From Enterovibrio calviensis DSM 14347 (GTDB lineage Bacteria > Pseudomonadota > Gammaproteobacteria > Enterobacterales > Vibrionaceae): a DNA stretch of 64,000 bases. The translations under genes and the position numbers were made by a program. The DNA lies in NCBI RefSeq assembly GCF_000621165.1, contig NZ_JHZA01000001.1:992001-1056000 (forward strand), in the 5' to 3' direction. Of this stretch, positions 39,001 through 47,708 are shown one piece after another (position 1 is the first letter of the stretch; each line of letters opens with the position of its first letter). Below the pieces are notes generated by a model. The model saw only the letters and a list, made by a program, of their open reading frames with translations, had not been told where the DNA came from and made no database searches.

Positions 39001-39201
39001 ACCATCATGGCAGGTCTTGGTTTTGCCACCATCCTGACGTTGATTGTAGTGCCAGTGATGTACTCACTGTTGTTTAAGATTAAGCCACCGAAGACGGTAA
39101 AATCTGGCAGCAACGACCACTCAAATGACCACCCAAATGACTCCCTGTTAGAGAGCCAGCCAAATAAAGGGAAAGCGTTGGAAGCTGCAGAAGCGCTCTA
39201 A
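36004..39201 (+). CDS. RND multidrug efflux transporter, two-adaptor type
   Basis: A 1065-residue RND permease with 12 membrane segments. It has the start MNIAEYSIKNKVISWLFIVILAIGG, the NAIVVVEGI motif in the fourth segment and LSGMILKNGIVLMDQIN in the second half. It lacks the HME-type features of CusA and belongs with VexK/VmeV-like pumps for drugs or detergents such as bile. It starts 4 bases before the end of the second adaptor gene. No outer-membrane channel gene is in the operon, so it probably uses TolC encoded elsewhere. Confidence 0.92.
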   Translation: MNIAEYSIKNKVISWLFIVILAIGGVTSFLELGRLEDPAFTIKDAMVVATYPGATPQEVEEELTYPLEKEIRRLPYIDKITSTSSSGMSQIMVSMKMDYGPDELPQIWDEMRRKINDLKPTLPAGVNSLSIIDDFGDVFGVMIMLSGEGYDYVELKRYADVMSRDLEMVDGVGKVSIAGDQQEMLFVEVSLDRLASLNLDMSRVAGLLNQQNNVVSSGEVMVNGESLVIRPSGTLNSVESLENLIIHGRDTGNLIRLKDVATVVRGIQEKPTNVVTYNGKPAINLGVSFASGVNVVEVGQRLTDEIAHLETMKPAGIELNYFYNQAAEVDASVQDFIVSLGQAVAIVILVLLFAMGIRSGIIIGVVLLLTVFGTFILMEYNDIELHRISLGALIIALGMLVDNAIVVVEGILVGLKKGRTKMQAASDIVKQTQWPLLGATVIAITAFAPIGLSEDATGEFMGSLFWVLCYSLFLSWITALTITPFLADLLLKEENVSNNADGADAQQSASQQEYDDPYKGWLFVLFGWTLKLAMRFRWVTVVSMVALLFTAVFAFGMVKQQFFPPSNTPMFYVDMWMPEGTDIRETIKQTERVEKYVREQEHVEFVSTSVGQGLQRFALTYQPEQSYEAYAQLQVRTTDRENMFVVLNGLTGELSRQFDTPTFQFKLMEFGPSPASKIEARITGSDPQVLREIALQVEDILHTDPGARNIRHDWRERTKELVPVFNESKARRLGISKEDLSNTLQMTFGGSAMGLLRDGADILPIVGRLPESERVDFESLQNAKIWSPSLQAYVPIDQVIDGVSLSWDEPLIKRRDRKRTLTVLADHDVLSEDTAAALFTRIQPKVMALDLPDGYGISWGGEYESSKDAQDSLFGSLPMGYLLMFVITMLLFNSLKKPLVIWFTVPLSIIGVSFGLLLWNMPFSFTAFLGLLSLSGMILKNGIVLMDQINIEMDSGKDPYLAIVDSAVSRVRPVSMAALTTILGLVPLMFDAFFGSMAITIMAGLGFATILTLIVVPVMYSLLFKIKPPKTVKSGSNDHSNDHPNDSLLESQPNKGKALEAAEAL

Positions 39202-39228
39202 TCGTAACCTCTCTGTGAAATAGCCAAA

Positions 39229-39255
39229 AAGCCCCGATTTCGGGGCTTTTTTTTG
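39229..39255. terminator. Bidirectional terminator between the RND operon and doeD
   Basis: AAGCCCCG (39229-39236) and CGGGGCTT (39241-39248) form a GC-rich stem with T's on the right and A's on the left. Confidence 0.92.
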
Positions 39256-39283
39256 CTACCTAGGCGTTTCACTATCCATCGAG

Positions 39284-40696
39284 TTAAGCCGCTTTCCAGC
39301 TTCCGCTGTGAACCAGCTTATCGGTTACTTTGTCGATGGCTTTCTTGGCACGAGACACAATTGCATCAATGTCTGCATGATCGACAATGAGCGGTGGCGC
39401 AAAGCCCAAAATGTCGCCGTGAGGCATGGCGCGAGCGATGAGGCCTTCTTCGATACACGCAGCAGCAATTTGAGGGCCGACCTTGAGGTTCGGATCAAAG
39501 TGTTCGCGCTTGTGTTTGTTGCTCGAAAACTCTAGCGCATGAAGCAAACCAACACCTCGGCTGTCGCCAATCAGTGGGTGGTTAGCAAACGCGGCTTGCA
39601 TCTGTTGTTGGAAGTATGCGCCCGTGTCTCGTGCATTGGCAGTCAGGTTTTCACGCTCGATAATATCGAGATTACACAAAGCTGACGCCGCGCCGAGCGG
39701 ATGGCCGGAATAGGTATAACCGTGACCAATCGCGCCCCATTGGTCAGTGCCATCTTCAAGCACTTGCCAAACTTTCTGACCCACCATGACGCCAGACAGC
39801 GGTTGATAGGCAGAGGTCAGCCCTTTAGCGACGGTGATCAGGTCTGGTTTCATGTCATACATGATTGAGCCAAAGTCCGCACCGAGTCGACCAAAGCCAC
39901 ATACCACTTCGTCCGAAATTAGGAGCACGTCGTATTTGTCTAACACCTTGCGAATTTCCTGCCAGTAACCTTCTGGTGGTGGCACGATGCCGCCTGTGCC
40001 TAATACCGGTTCACCAATCATGGCAGCTACGGTTTCTGGGCCTTCTGCGAGGATCATTTTTTCCAGTTCGTCAGCACAGTGTTTGGAAAACTCGCGTTCA
40101 GTCATGCCGTCGTCTTCGCGGCGATAATAGTACGGAGCGAGAGTGTGTTTGATGCGCTCTAAAGGCAGATCAAAGTGGGCGTGGAACAATGGCAATCCTG
40201 TCATTGAACCTGACGCGATGCTTGAACCGTGGTAACCACGATCACGCGAAATCACTTTCTTCTTCTCAGGCAAGCCACGGGCGTTGTTGTAGTACCAAAC
40301 CAACTTGAGCTGGGTTTCGTTGGCATCACTTCCCGACATACCGTAGTACACCTTGCTCATGCCTTGGCCTGCCATTTTTAGAATGCGTTCCGACAGGGAA
40401 ATCAGGGCTTCATTGGTGTGCCCTACGTAGGTGTGATAGTAGGCAAGCTTCTTGGCTTGTTCGTAAATGGCCTCGGCCATTTCTTCACGTCCGTAACCGA
40501 TGTTAACGCAATACAGGCCAGCAAAACCGTCAATCAGTTCAATGCCTTCAGAGTCCTGAATGCGAATTCCTTTTGCGCTGGTAATGATGCGACCGGGAAG
40601 ATCACCATCGGCGTATTGCTTTAAATGTGTCGACGCATGGAACACATTCTGGCGGTCGATTTCGAGCAGTGCTTTGGTATCAATTTTCTGTGTCAT
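39284..40696 (-). CDS. doeD: Diaminobutyrate transaminase of ectoine degradation
   Basis: A 470-residue class III PLP aminotransferase. SGSDANETQLKLVWYYNN, the Asp-containing LLISDEVVCGFGR and the PLP lysine in TVAKGLTSAYQPLSG are all present. In ectoine breakdown it converts L-2,4-diaminobutyrate to aspartate 4-semialdehyde, the substrate of the next enzyme, DoeC. I chose ATG 40696, with AAGGAG six bases upstream. The specific role comes from the cluster; alone it would be read as a general omega-aminotransferase. Confidence 0.85.
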   Translation of the reverse strand: MTQKIDTKALLEIDRQNVFHASTHLKQYADGDLPGRIITSAKGIRIQDSEGIELIDGFAGLYCVNIGYGREEMAEAIYEQAKKLAYYHTYVGHTNEALISLSERILKMAGQGMSKVYYGMSGSDANETQLKLVWYYNNARGLPEKKKVISRDRGYHGSSIASGSMTGLPLFHAHFDLPLERIKHTLAPYYYRREDDGMTEREFSKHCADELEKMILAEGPETVAAMIGEPVLGTGGIVPPPEGYWQEIRKVLDKYDVLLISDEVVCGFGRLGADFGSIMYDMKPDLITVAKGLTSAYQPLSGVMVGQKVWQVLEDGTDQWGAIGHGYTYSGHPLGAASALCNLDIIERENLTANARDTGAYFQQQMQAAFANHPLIGDSRGVGLLHALEFSSNKHKREHFDPNLKVGPQIAAACIEEGLIARAMPHGDILGFAPPLIVDHADIDAIVSRAKKAIDKVTDKLVHSGSWKAA

Positions 40697-40806
40697 AACA
40701 AACTCCTTTTCTGCCATGTGCGTTAAGCGCTGGCTTCATATTCTTTGGCTAAGGATTCTGGTTCCTAGTCTTCAAGTGCATAGTCTTCAAATGCATAGGC
40801 GAAGGC

Positions 40807-42321
40807 TTAACAGCCGCTGGCTGTTGGCAGTCCGCCGAGGCAGTAGTATTTGATTTCGCTGTATTCGTCGAACCCGTGACGGCTACCTTCACGCCCGAGC
40901 CCAGATTGCTTCATTCCACCAAAGGGGATGGGATGACCTGTCATCTTCACGCTATTCACACTCACCATGCCAAACTCTAATCCACGCATGAGCTTCCAAA
41001 TATCGCGGATGTCGTTGCCATAAACATAAGCGGCGAGGCCATATTCGGTGTCATTGGCTGCGGTGATGAGTGCGTCTAAATCGTCGTACGCAATCACGCC
41101 AGCAACCGGGCAGAAGTTTTCTTCGCGATACACCGACATATCAGGAGTGACGTCTGCCAATAACACCGGATTGAAGAAGTTGCCCTTCAAGGCATTGTGT
41201 GGGGAACCCATGACCAAGGTGGCGCCTTTCTCTAAAGCGTCATCAACGAGTGATTGTGCTTTATCAACGGCTTGATGATTGATAAGCGGGCCAAGGTCGA
41301 TACCTTTTCGCATCCCATCGCCGACGCGTAACTTCTTCATGCCAGCCGCAAAGGCAGCAATAAATTCGTCGTGTTTTTCGCGGGGGACAAAGATGCGATT
41401 GGCGGCAAGGCAATCTTGCCCAGAGGTTTGAAACTTGGCGTCAATGGCTGCGCTAGCTGCTTCTTGAATGTCCATGTCTGGCAGCACGATGAACGGCGCG
41501 TTTCCACCCAGTTCCATGCTGCATTTCTTGACGGTGTTGGCACATTGCGCCAGCAATAACTTGCCGACACGCGTTGAGCCGGTAAATGAAAGGGCTTTGA
41601 CGTTATCAGACGCACACAAGGTGGCTGAGATCATGGGTGCATCACCTGTGACGACATTGAATACACCCGCAGGGATGCCTGCACGTTCTGCTAGTTCAGC
41701 GAGAGCCAATGCGGAGAATGGCGTTTCGTTGGCGGGCTTGATCACGATCGTGCAACCAATGGCTAGTGCGGCCGCGGCTTTGCGCGTGATCATCGCATTG
41801 GGGAAGTTCCAAGGGGTGATCAATGCGGCGACACCAATGGGTTCTCGTAGCGTCGCAAGCTGTGCATTGGGAATGTGGCTAGGAATGGTTTCGCCATAAG
41901 CTCGACGGCCTTCCTCCGCGAACCAACGCACAAATGACGCACCGTATTCGATTTCACCGCGTGCTTCGTCGAGTGTTTTGCCTTGCTCTAACACCATGAG
42001 GCGCGCCAAATCTTCCTTGTTGGCGAGCAAAAGGTCATGCCAAACCATGAGCAGCGAAGCTCGCTGTTCTGCGGATAACGCTCGCCACTTCACAAATGCT
42101 TTGTCAGCGGCGTTAATGGCTTGGTCGATCTGAGATTTTTTCAAAGAGGTCACATAGCCAATCACCCGATCGTCTGCGGGGTTGATGACTGGAATATCTT
42201 GGGTGCCTGTCACCCATTTCCCGTTGATGTAGGCGAGTTGGCGAAGTAATCGTGCATCTTCAAGATGCGCGAGTACCGCATCGCTCGCTTTGCCTTCGTA
42301 AGGTAGATTTAGTGCGGCCAT
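40807..42321 (-). CDS. doeC: Aspartate-semialdehyde dehydrogenase of ectoine degradation
   Basis: A 504-residue NAD(P)-dependent aldehyde dehydrogenase of the succinate-semialdehyde type. The catalytic Glu is in SMELGGNAPFIV and the Cys in SGQDCLAANR; the FTGSTRVGK loop binds the cofactor. In the doe pathway it oxidises aspartate 4-semialdehyde to aspartate. ATG 42321 has GGGAGG six bases upstream. Sequence alone cannot exclude GabD-like activity. Confidence 0.85.
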   Translation of the reverse strand: MAALNLPYEGKASDAVLAHLEDARLLRQLAYINGKWVTGTQDIPVINPADDRVIGYVTSLKKSQIDQAINAADKAFVKWRALSAEQRASLLMVWHDLLLANKEDLARLMVLEQGKTLDEARGEIEYGASFVRWFAEEGRRAYGETIPSHIPNAQLATLREPIGVAALITPWNFPNAMITRKAAAALAIGCTIVIKPANETPFSALALAELAERAGIPAGVFNVVTGDAPMISATLCASDNVKALSFTGSTRVGKLLLAQCANTVKKCSMELGGNAPFIVLPDMDIQEAASAAIDAKFQTSGQDCLAANRIFVPREKHDEFIAAFAAGMKKLRVGDGMRKGIDLGPLINHQAVDKAQSLVDDALEKGATLVMGSPHNALKGNFFNPVLLADVTPDMSVYREENFCPVAGVIAYDDLDALITAANDTEYGLAAYVYGNDIRDIWKLMRGLEFGMVSVNSVKMTGHPIPFGGMKQSGLGREGSRHGFDEYSEIKYYCLGGLPTASGC

Positions 42322-42532
42322 CAATGACCTCCCATGCAGGTTTTTGTTGTCCTAGTGATAAATGTAAGTCACTTACTGCGTGGGAGTTTTCTGTTAAGGG
42401 AGGCGTAGGATGGTGTTTTTTTCAATTAAACGGCTAAAGACTTGGTGTTTTTTCTGTGAAGCCAAAATACGGGGGCTTTCGATAGAGGATCGCTGAGAAA
42501 TGAATCATCGCATCGCGTGGAAAAGGGGGGAT

Positions 42533-43012
42533 TTAGCGCAATAAATTGTCATCGATTTCTAACTCATCACCTTGATGCTTAATCGTTTTGGTCACGATGT
42601 AGGTGTAGTAGCGTTCTATACAGAGGTCTGAAATTAGCCAACTGTCGATCAGGCGCTGATATTGATCGATGTCTTGCACCATGACCCGCAAGATGTAATC
42701 AATCCCTCCACCCGTGGCAAAACAGTCGGCAACATCAGGGCATGCTTGCATGGCTTCTTCGAAACGCTGAAAGCTTGATGCGTCATGCTTACCCAGCGTG
42801 ACTTCGACCAATACAGGCGTTTTCTTGTTCAGAAAATGAGGGTTAATTTTGGCGCCATAGCCTTCGATGATTCCCGCTTCTTCGAGTCGTTTTACTCGTT
42901 CCCAGCAAGGGCTGATCGACAGGTTGATCGCTTCTGCGAGGTGTGACTTGGTGATACGACCTTGAGTGCTGAGGATTTGGAGAATTTTAGTGTCATATCG
43001 GTCAAGTCGCAT
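42533..43012 (-). CDS. doeX: Lrp/AsnC-family regulator DoeX
   Basis: A 159-residue feast/famine regulator with an N-terminal helix-turn-helix (YDTKILQILSTQGRITKSHLAEAINLSISPCWERVKRLEEAGII) and a C-terminal RAM ligand domain. Its place between doeB and doeC is the conserved place of DoeX/AsuR in ectoine-degradation clusters. It probably modulates the operon with an ectoine-derived amino acid. Confidence 0.85.
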   Translation of the reverse strand: MRLDRYDTKILQILSTQGRITKSHLAEAINLSISPCWERVKRLEEAGIIEGYGAKINPHFLNKKTPVLVEVTLGKHDASSFQRFEEAMQACPDVADCFATGGGIDYILRVMVQDIDQYQRLIDSWLISDLCIERYYTYIVTKTIKHQGDELEIDDNLLR

Positions 43013-43120
43013 TCATGACTCCGTCAAAGAATTGATTTACCCATTAAGCGTGGCACAGAGTTGCGTCGATGGGGTTTTACGTTTCATTTTTTGCGAATAC
43101 GACATTGAAGAGCATCAGCG

Positions 43121-44128
43121 TTATTTGAGTACTTTAGCCAGTACGGCGAAGGTATCACCAAGGCTCACTTTTGCAGAGTGACGTCGCGCGGCGATGATGC
43201 CATCAGTTTCTGAATAATAGGGAACAGGTGGTTGTCCCGTTCGCTCTGTGGAGTAAATACGAGCAATCAGATCGCCTTTTTCGATAGCGTCTCCTAAAGC
43301 CACACACATCTCTAAAATGCCATTGTGCTCGCTCTGTAAATAGCATTCTGCATTGGGGATTTCCAACGCAATAGGGGGTGAGGTCGGCGAGAGGTAATGA
43401 CTTTTCAATACGCCACTGTAGACGAGGAAGTTATGAATTCCTCGATCTGCCATTTCGATAGTCTCAGGCGTGGTTGTGCCGCCGCCGCGAAGCTCCGTGG
43501 TTACAAACACCTTTCCTTGGTTTTCAACCGCCGTGTCATAAAGCTGCGTTGGGTCTATTTCTTCCATATAGAAACAAAAGGGCGCACCAAATAATCTCGC
43601 GCCTTCTATGCAGCGAGATTCTTGCGCTTTGTCGCTCAAGCGATGAGCGGCTGCAAAGGGCAAAATGTCGAGTGTTTTGCCGCCGGAGTGGATATCGAGC
43701 GCGGTATCGCATAATGGGATCAAATGGCGAGTAAAGTAATCAGCCATTCGTTCAGTCATGCTGCCGTAAGGATGCCCGGGGAAGGCGCGGTTCATGTTTC
43801 CATTATCGATGGGGGAAACACGACTTCCTGCGTCCACCGCAGGTTGGTTCATCATGGGAATGATAATCACTCGGCCTTGAACATCGTCCATCGACAGGGT
43901 GTGAGTGAGTTTGAGTAACGAGGTGATGCCTTCGTATTCGTCGCCATGGTTACCGCCGGTTAATAACGCCGTTGGGCCGTCACCGTTTTTGATGACGGTA
44001 ATTGGCGTCATGATTGCGCCCCACGCAGAGGCGTCATGGGAGTAAGGCAGTTTTAAGAAACCGTGTTGTATTCCGTCTGCATCAAAATCAACAGTGGCTG
44101 ACACTGAGCTCGGCGGGAGTTTTTCCAT
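43121..44128 (-). CDS. doeB: N-acetyl-diaminobutyrate deacetylase of ectoine degradation
   Basis: A 335-residue zinc hydrolase of the aspartoacylase/succinylglutamate desuccinylase family. The zinc motif is GGNHGDEYEG (HxxE), and the third His is in LDIHSGG. An N-terminal catalytic half is followed by a beta C-terminal domain. It removes acetate from N-alpha-acetyl-L-2,4-diaminobutyrate, the product of DoeA, giving diaminobutyrate for DoeD. Confidence 0.88.
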   Translation of the reverse strand: MEKLPPSSVSATVDFDADGIQHGFLKLPYSHDASAWGAIMTPITVIKNGDGPTALLTGGNHGDEYEGITSLLKLTHTLSMDDVQGRVIIIPMMNQPAVDAGSRVSPIDNGNMNRAFPGHPYGSMTERMADYFTRHLIPLCDTALDIHSGGKTLDILPFAAAHRLSDKAQESRCIEGARLFGAPFCFYMEEIDPTQLYDTAVENQGKVFVTTELRGGGTTTPETIEMADRGIHNFLVYSGVLKSHYLSPTSPPIALEIPNAECYLQSEHNGILEMCVALGDAIEKGDLIARIYSTERTGQPPVPYYSETDGIIAARRHSAKVSLGDTFAVLAKVLK

Positions 44129-44209
44129 CGAATGTCGTTCCTCGGCATGGTTGCTGTTTGTCGCTCGGTTTGCTGAATCTGCAGCCTGTCATTACTTGGG
44201 TATAGCAGC

Positions 44210-45397
44210 TCAATGTTTAACAAACAATTGCCTTGGAAAGTTACACAGCGTTTCTGCGCCATATTGAGTGATAACAATACTTTCAGTGGTTTCCATGCCC
44301 CAGTTATCCATCCAAAGGCCGGGCATGAAATGAAATGTCATGCCTTCTTTCAATATTGTCTGATCGGTTTCTCGCAAGCTCATGGTGCGCTCGCCCCAAT
44401 CGGGAGGGTAACTCATTCCGATAGGGTATCCGCATCGAGAACCACCGCGGTCAAAGCCGTATTTTTCCATAATGGCGTTGAGCGCACTGGCGATGTCGCC
44501 ACAGGTATTACCGGGGCGAGCCACGGCTAAACCGGCCTCTAGCCCTTCATTCAGCGCTTCATTGGCGCGTTTGAAATGATCGGCAGGCTCTCCAAGGTAG
44601 ATCGTGCGAGAAAGCGGGCAGTGATAACGTCGATGTACCCCAGCCATTTCGATAAACGTTCCTTCCCCTTTTTTAAACGGGCGGTCGTCGTAGGTTAGGT
44701 GAGGGGCTGACGCATCAACACCAGATGGAAGCAGGGGGACAATGGCAGCGTAATCGCCAAAGTGTCCATCATGACCAATGACCGAATGTTTATTAATTTC
44801 TGCGACCAGAATGTGTTTCGGCAGGCCAGGTTCAATCAAATCGAACGCGACGCGGTGCATGTTCTCGACGATGCGAGCCGCAGCGCGCATGTAATATAAT
44901 TCTTGTTCTGATTTTTGAGCACGACACCAGTTGACCAGACCTGTTGCATCGACGAAAGACGCAAAAGGGAGATTGTCGCGAAGGGCTTCATATGCTGTGG
45001 CGCTGAAATAGTAATTGTCTTTTTCAACGCCAATACGTCCGCGATCCCAGAGCTTTTCGGTAAGAACCGCGGTGGCAAGGTATTCCATGGGGTGAAGAGG
45101 CGGATTCATGACATAGTGGTCAGGGTAACCCACCACATTGTCATGATGCATGTGTACTGTGCGGCGTGCGCCATTGGCGTCTTGATTGCGACCAAACCAT
45201 AATGGTTCGTCGGTGTGACCAATAACCACGCACTGTGGAACGTAAAACGACCAGCCGTCATAACCTGTTAGCCACGCCATATTGGAAGGGTCGTGAACGA
45301 TAAGCAGGTCAATTTCGTTAATTTCCATGGCTGCACGGACTTTCGCCAGCCGGACGCCGAACTCTTCGAGCGTAAAATTTAGCACAACGTCACTCAT
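44210..45397 (-). CDS. doeA: Ectoine hydrolase
   Basis: A 395-residue M24-type pita-bread protein with a creatinase-like N-terminal domain (DLLIVHDPSNMAWLTGYDGWSFYVPQ) and a C-terminal hydrolase domain (RGGSRCGYPIGMSYPPDWGE, GMTFHFMPGLWMDNWGMETTESI). It opens the ectoine ring to N-acetyl-diaminobutyrates. First gene of the leftward operon and divergent from enuR. The full doeA-B-X-C-D set makes the assignment strong. Confidence 0.9.
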   Translation of the reverse strand: MSDVVLNFTLEEFGVRLAKVRAAMEINEIDLLIVHDPSNMAWLTGYDGWSFYVPQCVVIGHTDEPLWFGRNQDANGARRTVHMHHDNVVGYPDHYVMNPPLHPMEYLATAVLTEKLWDRGRIGVEKDNYYFSATAYEALRDNLPFASFVDATGLVNWCRAQKSEQELYYMRAAARIVENMHRVAFDLIEPGLPKHILVAEINKHSVIGHDGHFGDYAAIVPLLPSGVDASAPHLTYDDRPFKKGEGTFIEMAGVHRRYHCPLSRTIYLGEPADHFKRANEALNEGLEAGLAVARPGNTCGDIASALNAIMEKYGFDRGGSRCGYPIGMSYPPDWGERTMSLRETDQTILKEGMTFHFMPGLWMDNWGMETTESIVITQYGAETLCNFPRQLFVKH

Positions 45398-45735
45398 GCC
45401 CCTTTCTCCTAAACATACCGCCCAATTGGACGAACGTTGACATCACAAGAGTCATCGCCAGTCATCAGCAGGTGGAATTCGGGGTCGATATTCCGCCGTT
45501 AATGCAAGATGGCTGTTTTGCCTCCCAGCTTTGCTTCATGTTTATAAGAACGAACATGCAGCGCGTTTTGTTCAGTGGTCTGCCTCCTTTTCATTTCTAT
45601 TTCGAAGGACTACAGTTTTTATATGACAAAGCAGTTCAATGCAGATCAATGTGAATCCAATGTCATGAAACTTTTCATTAACATATATTACACATACACC
45701 ATCGATTAAATTTTGGTCAATAAAAACTTTGAACT
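45398..45735. promoter_or_regulatory. Divergent doeA-enuR control region
   Basis: This 338-base region must hold the promoters of the doe operon and enuR. ATGAAA and TTTCAT form an inverted repeat at 45665-45678, about 60 bases before enuR, and a TATATTA box follows; it is a candidate EnuR site. Nothing else is clear. Confidence 0.5.
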
Positions 45736-47148
45736 ATGACAATTAAGTTAAACCTCGAATTGGCCTCAGGGCTCCCGAAATATCTGGCGATCTCAAAAGC
45801 GATAATTGAGCAAATTTCTGCTGGCGTCTTGGTGTCAGGCACGAAATTACCACCTCATCGCGAGCTTGCTGATCAACTGTCTGTGAGTGTGCAGACGGTG
45901 AGTAATGCCTATGCACATGTTGAAAAGCAGGGGGCGGTAGAGGCGTGGGTCGGAAGCGGCACGTTTGTACGAAGTTTTGCGCAGGGTAGGGAGAGCGAGT
46001 TTCTTCTCACACAAGATGTGAAGAACGAACATTCTGTTGATGATGTGATTGATATGTCGATAGCGCATCCGGTTTACACGAATCAGATAACGCAATTATT
46101 CAACGAAACGCTAATGGCTATTGCGCAAAGCGGAGAGACTGCGCATCTTCTGAATTCACCGAGACCTGTACCCGGTCAGCGACGTCATATCGAGGCGGCG
46201 TTGCACTACTTGTCTCAGCAGAAGCTTAATGCGGAAGCTGAATGTGTTTTGCTAACAAACGGCGCATGTCATGGCTTGGTACTGGCTCTAGGTACCGCGA
46301 TCTCCTCCGGTGATACGGTTGCTTGCGAGAGATTGGTGGATCATGGTTTGATTGCTCGTTCCAAAATCTTCAACTTTAAATTGTGCGGCATTGATATGGA
46401 TGAGCAAGGCATCATCCCTGAAGCACTGGAAAAAGCCTGTCAGCAACGTGAAATTAAGGCTCTGGCCTGCACGCCAAGCATGAGTAACCCCACCAATGCA
46501 CACATGGGACTGGATCGTCGAATTGCGATTGCTGACGTCGTACAGCGATATAATCTTACCCTTATTGAAGACGATGTTTATGGCGCGTTAGAGCCACATC
46601 GTCAGCCGCCTATTTCCAGCATGATCCCTGATCAAAGCTTCTATGTAACCAGCCTAACTAAGACTGTCGCTCCTGGGTTGCGAGTGGGCTATTTGGTTGT
46701 TCCTCGTCATCTCAAACAACACGCAGTTGGACGTTTAGCGGCAACGAGTTGGATGGCGACGCCTTTGCCATTTGAAATCGCCAGTCATTGGATTGTAAAC
46801 GGCTCCGTTGAGCGCATTGAAGCGTTTCAGCGACAGGAGTTTGCTGCGAGACAGCGCCTAACCGCGAAATCTTTTTCGGGACTGTCTTTTTCTGCACATC
46901 CTTACGGTCAACATGTGTGGTTAACCTTGCCGTGTGAATGGCAAGCGGACAATTTCTTGGAAGCGGCAAGGCAGGCAGGCGTTCAACTGACGGGTTATCA
47001 GCCCTTTAGTCTGGACGCGGACAGTAAGATTAATCATGTTCGTATCAGTTTAGGCGTTGAGGCGAGTCGATATCGTGTAAAACGAGGCTTGCAGATTGTG
47101 TCTGATTTGGTGAAGAGCGAGCCGCCTCCGCCCCATTTCCTTCTGTAA
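45736..47148 (+). CDS. enuR: MocR/GabR-type regulator of ectoine use
   Basis: A 470-residue GntR/MocR protein. An N-terminal winged helix-turn-helix (GTKLPPHRELADQLSVSVQTVSNAYAHVEKQGAV) is joined to an aminotransferase-fold domain with the PLP lysine in TSLTK (K309) and the motif TPSMSNPTNAHM. EnuR regulators bind PLP, and ectoine breakdown products (acetyl-diaminobutyrate, diaminobutyrate) relieve repression of the catabolic genes. The ATG at 45736 lacks a strong ribosome site. Confidence 0.88.
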   Translation: MTIKLNLELASGLPKYLAISKAIIEQISAGVLVSGTKLPPHRELADQLSVSVQTVSNAYAHVEKQGAVEAWVGSGTFVRSFAQGRESEFLLTQDVKNEHSVDDVIDMSIAHPVYTNQITQLFNETLMAIAQSGETAHLLNSPRPVPGQRRHIEAALHYLSQQKLNAEAECVLLTNGACHGLVLALGTAISSGDTVACERLVDHGLIARSKIFNFKLCGIDMDEQGIIPEALEKACQQREIKALACTPSMSNPTNAHMGLDRRIAIADVVQRYNLTLIEDDVYGALEPHRQPPISSMIPDQSFYVTSLTKTVAPGLRVGYLVVPRHLKQHAVGRLAATSWMATPLPFEIASHWIVNGSVERIEAFQRQEFAARQRLTAKSFSGLSFSAHPYGQHVWLTLPCEWQADNFLEAARQAGVQLTGYQPFSLDADSKINHVRISLGVEASRYRVKRGLQIVSDLVKSEPPPPHFLL

Positions 47149-47168
47149 TTCCAGCCTCTTCATGTTGT

Positions 47169-47208
47169 TTGGGAATAGTTGGGAATACTTGGGAATGGTC
47201 GGGTATAG
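47169..47208. repeat. Four 10-bp tandem repeats after enuR
   Basis: TTGGGAATAG, TTGGGAATAC, TTGGGAATGG and TCGGGTATAG follow each other without gaps. The 10-base period matches one helical turn. The rest of the spacer 47149-47708 shows no gene or clear site beyond AT-rich promoter-like sequence before the EAL gene. Confidence 0.75.
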
Positions 47209-47708
47209 AGATGAACCATGTCAATTGAAGACATTGAACTGATTGTATATGCGAGTTAATCGCTGAACATAAGGGAATTTAAGATATAAGTGCTTGGCAA
47301 TTTTAGAACTGACAGTGAGACAACACAATAAACGAACAAAAATGCACCGTAATTGTTGAGCGTAATGTGCAGTTTTGTAGCGGTTTGGAGGTGTTTTCCG
47401 TTCTTGGAACGCTGGTTACAATAAATTCAAATATTTCAATTGAGTGGCGATATTCTCGCATATATACTTCGCAAAATTTTATCAATCATACCGAAACAAC
47501 GTTTGGAAACAGCCTTTCGTAAGTCGTTGACTGAGTGACCCTGAGTTAGCAACGAAAGCCACTAATCTCCCGTTCTCACTAATCATAACGATACGCTTTT
47601 TCTAATAGCAGAAAATGGCGTTTTCATTGGGTCTGCCAAAAAAACGGAGTTCGATTAGCTTTCTGATTTCGACGATTGAATCGTATATACCGAGATTCAT
47701 CATTATAT

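Noticed and set aside
33864..39201. Heavy-metal specificity for the second RND pump
   Set aside because: Adaptors and pump lack metal motifs and match the drug-efflux two-adaptor group; only the Cus operon shows copper features.
47169..47208. CRISPR array
   Set aside because: The repeats are 10 bases long with no spacers; nothing in the window has repeat-spacer structure or cas genes.
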